Assembly (NCBI RefSeq): GCF_000004825.1
Contig: NW_008805071.1
Span: forward strand, 1,116,001-1,180,000
Direction of reading: 5' to 3'
Source: Heterostelium album PN500
Taxonomy: Eukaryota; Evosea; Eumycetozoa; Acytosteliales; Acytosteliaceae
Length of the DNA: 64,000 nt
Part shown: positions 56,646 through 64,000 of the stretch, piece by piece
Numbering within the stretch: the first letter of the stretch is position 1
Layout of the letters: every line of letters starts with the position of its first letter
Notes under the pieces: generated by a model
The model's input: only the letters and a program-made list of their open reading frames with translations
What the model was told of the DNA's origin: nothing
Database searches by the model: none
Made by a program: the position numbers and the translations under genes

Positions 56646-57989
56646 AGAAAAAGTGTAGTGGTCACCAACACCACCAACAAACCAACCATAAAACAACAAC
56701 TTTTTTTTTTTTTTTCTTTTTTTTTTTACCTTTTTTATTTTTTTTTTCATTTCCTCTCTCTCTCAACTCAACTCTTACCATGAACTTTCTTCTTGCTCCA
56801 AAATGAAAGTAATCAATCAAAAAAAACAATAAAAACAAAAGATGTTGTTTTTTATGTTTTTAATACTACAAATAAATTAATTTTAGCACTCTAATACTTT
56901 GTATTGTTTTAATTATTGGGGGGACTTACTGACTGACTGAACAATTGATCAAACACACAGAGTCAATACAGATTTTGGTTTTTTTGAAATTCTATTGAAC
57001 TAATGCCAGCTACAATCACTGAGGGGGTGGGTGCTTTCTACAGTTTTCAAATGTCAGATCTGGACACCCACTGATTGAAATTGTAAAATATATTGAGTGT
57101 TATGTGCGAGTGTGAGTGTGTTGTTCTTTGTAGTGGATTTTGATCACCAAAACAATGTATCAATAAAATCAAAATGACCAGAGCCATCTTAAAGGTGTTT
57201 TGTGGGAGTTCTTTGATGTAAATTTATGTTTTGGTGGGGCTTTTTTGAGTTTTCTTTTAAATTAAATTTTTAATTAAAAATTCATGAATAGCCTTCATAA
57301 ATTTAGTTTCTGATTAATTAAAAAAGTTTGTTTATTGCTGATGAGGGTGTTTTTGTTGTTTTTTTTGTATCAACTCACCAAAAAAATTGACAAATATGGA
57401 ACTTTTTTTTTTGTTTGATTGATTCATTTAATGATTGATTTGATAGTTTGTGGGCAAAAAAGCTTTCTATTTCTTATGGAGGTTATGGTCAAGTGATTTG
57501 ACAATGGTACCTTACTTTAAATATAAATAAATAAACAATCAGCATATTTCGAGTACACACTATAGAGACAGATCAAATTTAAACTTTAGACAACAACACA
57601 TAACTGTTAAGTTCCTATGAGTTACAACTCTTATGAATGATCTAAGCTCAAAATAGTCTCAGTTCATTGTGATTTATTACTTTGTATCCCATCAAAATGT
57701 AAACATCATTATTAATTTAAAGAAGTATCAACTTGTTCAGGTAATTTTTTCTGCTTTTCTTTTAATCATTATGAGGCATAGATATTATAATGAAAGTTTA
57801 AAATAAATAAAATTTTCTTTTTTTTTTGATACCTATAAATACCAATCAAGGTTTTGACTTTAATTTTAATTCATCAACAATATAGATATAACTAAATTCA
57901 CTATTTCTTTAAATAGAATTATTTTTTTAAAAATTATTTGTAAATAAAACCAAAAAATATATATTTGTATATAAAAAAATCTTTGAAAA
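56646..57989. other. Gene-free region with an ncRNA candidate
   Basis: About 1.34 kb of mainly AT-rich DNA. From 57000 to 57080 the composition changes to GC-rich and a bulged stem can be drawn (annotated separately). The remainder has T runs and no credible frame. Confidence 0.4.
57013..57077. ncRNA. Candidate non-coding RNA: 13-bp bulged stem with 31-nt loop
   Basis: CAATCA (57013-57018) pairs with TGATTG (57072-57077) and GTGGGTG (57027-57033) pairs with CACCCAC (57065-57071). On the 3' side the two arms are contiguous; on the 5' side they are split by an 8-nt bulge, CTGAGGGG. The loop contains CTTTCTACAG, faintly like part of the class I RNA motif, and a CAGATCTG palindrome. Length, terminal stem and conserved-looking composition suit a dictyostelid small RNA, but no upstream promoter element is seen and the strand is unknown. 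Confidence 0.35.
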
Positions 57990-58517
57990 ATGGAAAAAAA
58001 TCAACAACAAGAATCAGAAATGGTAAATAATAATAATCAAATTATAAATTCAATTGAAGAACCTAAAATTGGTTCAAAAAATAAATTGAATGTGAAGAAA
58101 AGTCCTTCAAAAGAATTTAAAAAGTAATATTTTTACTCTTTAAGAAATGTATATTTAAAAATTTATATAAATTACTAATTCTTATTTAAATAATCCAGGA
58201 ACCCTTTAAAGAAGAAAAATAAAAAAGAAAAGTTTTTAATAGATACCATTGCAAGACATTTACACTTTAACAATGGAGAGTGGGCTACTAATGAAAGGGT
58301 TTTAACAAAGGCTCTTGAAATAGTTATTGAGTATAATAACTTATATTATTACTCCTATTATCAAAATATGGGAGCTCAGAATCCAAACGCCAATCAACCA
58401 ACCGAACCATTGAGCACAAACAATCAAGTGAGCACTCCTCTACCAAATAATAATAATAATAATATTAGCAATATCCCAAATTTTAATAATATATATCAAT
58501 CTAAACAAAAAATATAA
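57990..58517 (+). CDS. Small Asn/Lys-rich protein of unknown function
   Basis: Two exons, 57990-58123 and 58199-58517, join in phase to 150 residues. The N-terminal 55 residues are polar and Lys-rich (NKLNVKKSPSKEF, NPLKKKNKKEK). The central part, DTIARHLHFNNGEWATNERV, LTKALEIVIEYNNLYYYSYY, looks like a folded helical segment. The tail is Asn-rich low complexity. No signal peptide, membrane segment or known domain is seen. A coding role is supported by clean splice sites (GTAATA donor, CCAG acceptor), matching phase and a promoter-like upstream region. The basic N-terminus could direct it to the nucleus. Confidence 0.7.
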
Positions 58518-58612
58518 TAATAAGTTATCATATTATGTATTTTTTTACAAGAATATTAATATATATTTTACTGAATTTAAATAAAAAACCTTTATTATTG
58601 CAAATTTAATAC

Positions 58613-60477
58613 TTAATTTGAACAAGTAGTAAAATCATTTAATACTTTTGGTACTGATACTGGTGGAAGTTGGAAGTCAATATTCTCTCCATTCAACACA
58701 GGGAAAGCAAGAGTCCACTCACGTTCAATAACTTGATAGAATCTATTAATTTTATTGTCAACTGTTAATCCATTTCTATTTAAATCTACTGCACCTCCCA
58801 TCATTGCCAAGACAGTGGTGACTATGTTTGAAAAATTTATATTAGTTGATTACATTCTTTTAGAATGTACATTATAATTTTTAATACAAACTCTTTGAAT
58901 CCCAAGTTAAAAGTGGACAAATAAGATCACCTTGATTGCTACCAGATTCAGTTGAACCATATTGGTTCTGCATTGCCGGGGCTGAAATCATATTGTAATA
59001 CCAAGCAAGACCAAGTGACATACCTACATCTTGAACTAAAAACAATGGATACGATCCATATGGTGTAAATACATCGTTGGTTTGAATACTCTCGAATGCA
59101 ATCTCTTGAATTCCAGTTGCACCATCGTAGTTTGGATCATAGGTATTTGGTTGAGTAACATTGTTAACCGAGGCAAACAGTCCTGGATATTGGTTCATAT
59201 TTGAGAAATAGGTTCTTGCACGTTCACCATTCTCAAAAACACGTCTATTAATATCGATATCTCTATAGGGTAACATTAAATATTTCCATTGTTCATGAGA
59301 TGAGCTAAATAAAAATAAATACAATTAATATTTATTGGCTTTACTTTCCCAGAGTGATAATGTTCTGTTTTTTCTACATACAACCACCAACCTCTTTGTA
59401 CAGTAATATTTCCTTCTGGCGATTGGAATTCAACACTTTGGAGCAAAGCTCTTTTGTTTATCCAAAGTTGATCTCTCTCAGTAATATTATCCCATTGACA
59501 ATATAAATCCATATATACAGTAAGCATTTCACCTTCATACTGGTTGGTTTATAATAATATTAGTTTTGTTATTTATCCAATCTAATTGTAAATTGAATTT
59601 ACTTACTGGATCATCTAAGAAACAATTGCAATCGTTTTGATAGTTTGATGGAGTTGGTTGAGCATAGATATTATCGATATGAGTTACAGCATTGATCCAT
59701 CCTGGATTGGTGTAAAAGATGGTTTTGGCGTTCTGTGTCAACAGATCGAGGTATGCTTGATATCTTTGGAGAAGCGCGGCTTGATCTGAATAGGCTTTGA
59801 GTGCTTGAATTACGGCATACATTCCCCAAATCATTTCACCGTTATCCAAACCTGGAACTCTCTCTGACCAATATCCTGGAAGTGGATAGATACCGGTATT
59901 GTTGACGCTGACCCACGGCATAAAACCACCGTAACCTGGGAATTGCTTATTGAAATTCTCATAGGTTGTAATCTTACGGGTGAGTGTAGTTATCACATTG
60001 TCGAATGGATCCGAAGAGGAACTATTGTCAACCGATTGATGGAAGAAAATCGAAGCATCGAATCCGGTCGATGTCTTTCCGGTCAAAGCATTTGCCATCA
60101 TACCAAGATGAATAGATTCCTTAGAGGGTGCACTGAATGTATGTAGTGGTGAATGTAACTCTCCAGTTGCATAATCCAATGTATGTCCATCATATGTATA
60201 TGCTGATTCTGCATTAATACCAACTAAATGTTGATGGAACTTTAAAGATCAAAAAAATAAATAAAGTTGTACAATCTTTTTGCAAAAAAAGTTATTATTA
60301 AAATAATCTTACATTTCCTTCCCAATATAAAACATTGTTTATAAAGGATTGTTGAGCAGTTGGATCGTTATACAATTGATTCTGAGTGTAGAGCGATGCG
60401 AATCTACATTGATCCCGACCAACAACAACACCAACTAAAACAATTGAAAGAAATACTAGGAATTCAACAACTTTCAT
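58613..60477 (-). CDS. Secreted glycoside hydrolase-like protein (possible endo-beta-1,2-glucanase, GH162-like)
   Basis: Five exons on the minus strand, 60477-60313, 60239-59607, 59539-59382, 59304-58892 and 58821-58613, join in phase to 525 residues; the GTATGT donor at 59381 was chosen because it keeps the frame. A signal peptide (MKVVEFLVFLSIVLVGVVVG) starts the chain. Conserved-looking blocks include YWEGNFHQHLVGIN, YTYDGHTLDYATG, HTFSAPSKESIHLG, GYGGFMPWV, LDNGEMIWGMYA, DPYEGEMLTVYMD, SSHEQWKYLMLPY and NQYGSTESGSNQG. From memory these resemble a fungal GPI-anchored-type family that includes the endo-beta-1,2-glucanases of GH162, which have an (alpha/alpha)6 barrel. No GPI signal is seen here. 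The substrate is therefore a guess; a role in digesting bacterial or fungal glucans would fit. Confidence 0.6.
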
Positions 60478-60709
60478 TATTTCTACTATTCATGAATATA
60501 TCTAATATATTTGATTTAGTAAAGATGGTGGATAATAATGAACTCTAAATTTCGTTTTACAAAAAATAAAAAATAATACAAAAATAAAGCCATTTTTAGA
60601 TATTTTTGTAAAAAATCAAATTACAGATTTGATTGATTTGCAAATCCCATCCAAACATTTTGACCTGAGGATATTTTGTAAAAAAATATTAATCTGGTGT
60701 AGATATTAT

Positions 60710-61845
60710 TTATTTGTAAATATATACATTTGGTTGTTCATTTAACTTTATGAAACCACGATACATTCCTTCGGTATTGAATGGCATTGTGATGTTACCG
60801 TGTTTGTCGACCGCTACAAGACCACCGTCTCCGTCGACAGCCGGCAGTTTGTTGAAAATGACATCGCTGGCAGCATCCTCGAGTGTCTTGTTTCCGTAGA
60901 GCATCTGTGCAGAGACGTCGTACGATGCAACGGTACGCATGAATGTCTCACCGACACCGGTAGTCGATACCGCCACACTATTGTTGTTAGCGTAACAACC
61001 GGCACCGATAATCGGTGAATCACCAACTCTACCAGGCATCTTATTGGTCATACCACCGGTGGATGTCGCAGCCGCCAAATTACCGTTACCATCGAGAGCG
61101 ACAGCACCAACAGTTCCATACTTTCTATCCAATGCCAAAATATTTGCACCATCATGATCAAGTATAACAACACTACTCTTTGTTTTTTCTTTTTGTTCTT
61201 GTTGTTCTTGTTGTTCTTCTTCTTTTTTCATTGCTTTTGCACGATGTAATTGATCTAATCTGTTTTGTGTGAAAAAGAATGATGATTCGACTATTTCCAA
61301 ATCTGTTTCACTCTTTATGAATCTTTCGGCACCCTCGCCTATCAACATGACGTGTCGGGTCTTGTCCATGATGGCACGAGCTGCAAGTACAGGGTTACGA
61401 ATATGTTGGACACCACCGACTGCACCAGCTTTCAAGTTGCTACCATCCATTACGGATGCATCCATCTCGTGAGTTTCATCCGATGTGAACACCGAACCCT
61501 TTCCAGCATTAAACAATGGACTTTCTTCCATCTAAATAATATTAGTTTATCAACAACAACAATAACAATAACAATACAATAATAATAACAACAATAGGTA
61601 AGAGAGTGTATAAACTAATTAACAATCCATATATCTATCTTCATTCTATTAATTATTCTTACAAGTCTAACAGCTTCACAAACAGCATCCATTGCAGTAC
61701 CACCGTTTTTAAGTACTTCCATTCCACCGAGTAATACTTGATTTAAAACAGCGTTGTATTGAGCCTCCATCTCTGCCGACATATTGGCTCTTGTAATTGT
61801 ACCTGCACCACCATGAATTGCAATAGTAGGAACGATTTCAACCAT
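60710..61845 (-). CDS. Isoaspartyl peptidase / L-asparaginase, type 2 (Ntn hydrolase)
   Basis: Two exons on the minus strand, 61845-61663 and 61531-60710, join in phase to 334 residues. The N-terminal IAIHGGAGTI, the FNAGKGSVFT block, YGTVGAVALDGNGNLAAAT and GRVGDSPIIGAGCYA are all diagnostic. Autocleavage before Thr201 of YGTVGAV would create alpha and beta chains with Thr201 as nucleophile. The enzyme hydrolyses isoaspartyl dipeptides and asparagine, clearing damaged aspartyl residues. The segment just before the cleavage site carries a Glu/Gln/Lys-rich insert of about 25 residues (EEEQQEQQEQKEK), which should sit in the disordered end of the alpha chain. No signal peptide, so cytosolic. 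Confidence 0.95.
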
Positions 61846-63406
61846 TTTCTAAATATCTAAATACTTCAATTCAACGATAAACAATAATAATAAATAAATA
61901 TATATATAATAAGAAAGTTGGTGTTGATGATTGCAATCGAAACATGTTTATTATGTATTTAAATTTCCAAAAAATCTAGATTCCAATTTATCAGTTTTTT
62001 TTTGTTTTATAACTGAAAATTTTTTTTAAACTATCATCATTATCATCACTATTATCATCTGATCCATTACTTTCATTTGGTTGAACACTTTTTTTCAGCC
62101 ATATGGTCAAAACAAGCATTTGATTAAATTCATTTTATTTATTTTAAATGATTAAAACTTGTTTACACAAAAAAACTATTATTATTGTGCACAGAACACT
62201 TTCATATTTATGCCCTTCAGCGAATAGAGGTGAGGTGGTTTGAAGAGTAGAGAGAAGATTGATAGATAAAGACTTGTTGGACAGAGCTATTCTCTCCGAG
62301 AGCATATGGGAGCTGTCGCTGTGTATAGTTATTGTTCTCCAATGAGAATAGAGCGAATGTTAGATTGGTTTATCACTATTGACATAATAGATTTGAGAGT
62401 AGCTATCGTATTCACCAAGAGCTCTATTCATACAATTCATTCCATTGAGAAGGATATTTGTACTGATCATCGTGAGAGATAGATAAAACAAAAAAGTTGG
62501 TGGCTAGTATGATGTTGTCGTTGTTTAAAAACTGTTTGTTATTGATATTCTTACGCAGTTTGATCATTCAAATTAAAGATTGCTATTCAAGGGATAAGAT
62601 TGTTAACGTCACATGTTTGTAGTGAATGCCAGACCACTAAAAAGATCAATAGAGTTATATTGAAATGAAATTGGTACATCATATGGGTATGGGAAAGAAC
62701 CTTTGGTCGTCAATGTCTTGGTCTATTCGTACAACAAAAATGCGAAAGTTAGCTCTTAGTTCTGAAAAGTATTGTCAATTATTTAAGAGAGCGAGTCAAG
62801 GATGATCAACTTACCTCAATATCCAATACTGAAATATTATAATAACCAGATACACCTTCTTCAATAGTTATTATAATGATTTTTCTAAAGAGATTGAATC
62901 ACTTAGTTAAAAATTGGCCTTTATACCTAGAAATCTTTTATTCAATTACTGAATTCTTTTGAAATTCGATGTTGTCAAACGATTGGCTTCCTACAGCCGC
63001 TTTTCTCAATTACCTGTCAAATGAAATCATAATACAATCACAATTAACTTTCGTATATGCTTAAAAAAAAATAAACATCTTTTCTCAAAATTAAGGACTT
63101 TAAATTTTAATTTTCAAAGTGTGTTAATTATTTATCTTTAGACAAATGATTATATTTAGATATAATTTATTGTTTTGTCAGTTGAAAGAGAGAATCTATC
63201 ATACATTTTTTAAAATTTTAAGTTTTTTAGTGGTACTAAATATATTGTCAACTTATCAATCTTAAAAAATTAATTTTTGACACATTTATCTCATGATTAT
63301 AAATAGGGAATGAATGGGCTATTAAAATATCCAAATAACTAATTCAATCTAATATAATCTAAAATATATATTTAAAAATTATTCTATAAAACTATTATCC
63401 TAAAAA
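61846..63406. other. Gap with an unresolved or decayed gene
   Basis: About 1.56 kb. The part from roughly 62200 to 63010 has coding-like composition on the minus strand (annotated separately). The rest is AT-rich flank and the promoter of the last gene. Confidence 0.35.
62200..63010 (-). pseudogene. Unresolved multi-exon gene or gene remnant
   Basis: On the minus strand several protein-like segments follow one another: EEGVSGYYNISVLDIE ending at a GTAAGT donor, then TLTTKGSFPYPYDVPISF, then LLNGMNCMNRALGEYDSYSQ, and finally LFSLENNNYTQRQLPYALGE, running to a stop near 62220. Some joins can be explained by introns with GT-AG ends, but at least one change of frame between the last two segments has no credible intron. 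No start codon or signal peptide is assigned. I do not recognise the family; Asn/Tyr/Ser-rich phrases suggest a secreted dictyostelid protein. It may be a recently decayed host gene or a gene with a sequencing error. Confidence 0.4.
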
Positions 63407-63964
63407 ATGGAAATGTTCAAAAAATATTTTTTATTTGCCTTACTCATTAATTTATTATTTGTCAATTTAAATTTGGCAACCGATTGCTCAGATTCCAGTT
63501 GCCAGAGTTCATACACCAATTGTATCAGATGTAGCTGTGATAATCTTCCCTGCGGATGGAATGGCTCTGGTTGTATCTGTATTTATGCTATGGCCAATCG
63601 TTTTGACAATCAAGAAAAGAGCGACGCAACTGCCGGAGAAGATCATGAAAATACCAATAACAACCAAAAATCGATTCAAGTGAAAGCAGATATCGATCTA
63701 GAGAGCAATGCCAACCTTATTTGTGATGTAAGTGGTTCCAATGGGGTAGGATCATTCATCTTCCAAGGACAGGTTCAATATGATCAAACTATCACCTGCA
63801 CCAAAGTAGCACCGGGATTAATCAAATGGAGTGGATGGGTAAAGCATGACGGTTGTAAGAATGGTGGAAAACTTTCAATCTCTGCCAACATGATCAACTT
63901 TTCTTGCTATTGCACCAAATTCAATGGATGTTCAGTATCAAACATTCTTCAAATAACCTATTAA
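63407..63964 (+). CDS. Small secreted cysteine-rich protein, unknown function
   Basis: Single-exon gene, 185 residues. Signal peptide at residues about 1-25 (MFKKYFLFALLINLLFVNLN after an initial Met-Glu) leads to a Cys-rich head, DCSDSSCQSSYTNCIRCSCD and LPCGWNGSGCICIY. A polar linker (DATAGEDHENTNNNQK) follows, then a beta-rich tail with cysteines in LICDVSGSN, TITCTKV, HDGCKNGG and FSCYCTKFNGCS. No anchor is seen. The protein is likely extracellular and disulfide-rich; its family is not known to me. A second in-frame Met at codon 3 is an equally good start. Confidence 0.75.
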   Translation: MEMFKKYFLFALLINLLFVNLNLATDCSDSSCQSSYTNCIRCSCDNLPCGWNGSGCICIYAMANRFDNQEKSDATAGEDHENTNNNQKSIQVKADIDLESNANLICDVSGSNGVGSFIFQGQVQYDQTITCTKVAPGLIKWSGWVKHDGCKNGGKLSISANMINFSCYCTKFNGCSVSNILQITY

Positions 63965-64000
63965 TTAACTTTTCCAACTATTCATATATCATTCTTCAAC

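Noticed and set aside
1-64000. Intact retrotransposon, DNA transposon or viral element
   Set aside because: I found no reverse transcriptase, integrase, transposase, capsid or polymerase motif, and no long terminal repeats, in any frame I read.

Overview
The window comes from the nuclear genome of a dictyostelid social amoeba, probably not Dictyostelium discoideum itself because the exons are less AT-rich than I would expect for that species. The evidence is very AT-rich intergenic DNA with long A and T runs, many short introns with GTAAGT or GTATGT donors, Asn/Gln/Ser/Thr homopolymer tracts in proteins, and a gene set typical of a free-living eukaryote. I see no tRNA, rRNA, CRISPR array or intact mobile element. 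All exon joins were read by eye; in nearly every multi-exon gene the phases close exactly.

Layout. 1-5.2 kb: the 3'-truncated end of a uridine-kinase/CYTH (TTM1/2-like) gene, a RING-H2 protein and eukaryotic glutathione synthetase. 5.5-10.5 kb: a small secreted Cys-rich protein, a TBL2-like ER WD40 protein and a DDX5/Dbp2-class RNA helicase. 11-15.2 kb: a tandem pair of acyloxyacyl hydrolases (saposin B + GDSL), enzymes that in animals deacylate bacterial LPS. 15.7-18.3 kb: an unknown secreted protein and phosphatidylinositol synthase. 20.5-23.1 kb: a longin-like protein with a disordered tail, then a decayed coding relic and a 55-bp direct repeat. 23.5-31 kb: a B-box/beta-propeller-like protein, a GRAM-myotubularin phosphatase and an oxysterol-binding protein. 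32.9-37.3 kb: condensin II subunit G2, with one apparent frame slip. 40-44 kb: GTP cyclohydrolase I and a heavily expanded mitochondrial IF-3. 44.9-49.2 kb: PIR121/CYFIP of the SCAR/WAVE complex. 49.9-52.6 kb: a secreted repeat protein and a DUF4476 gene. 53.5-58.5 kb: a NELF-A orthologue and a small unknown protein. 58.6-61.8 kb: a secreted glycanase-like protein and a type 2 asparaginase. 62-64 kb: an unresolved or decayed gene and a small secreted Cys-rich protein.

Most genes are independent housekeeping units. Recurring themes are membrane lipids and phosphoinositides (PI synthase, myotubularin, OSBP), actin and nuclear machinery (PIR121, condensin II, NELF-A), and secreted proteins suited to a bacteria-eating soil amoeba (AOAH pair, glycanase-like enzyme, repeat and Cys-rich proteins). 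The items most worth a second look are the mosaic AOAH pair, a perfect 19-bp hairpin between convergent genes, a bulged-stem ncRNA candidate near 57.0 kb, coding-like islands near 38.2-38.9 kb, and the NELF-A and IF-3 genes with large low-complexity expansions.
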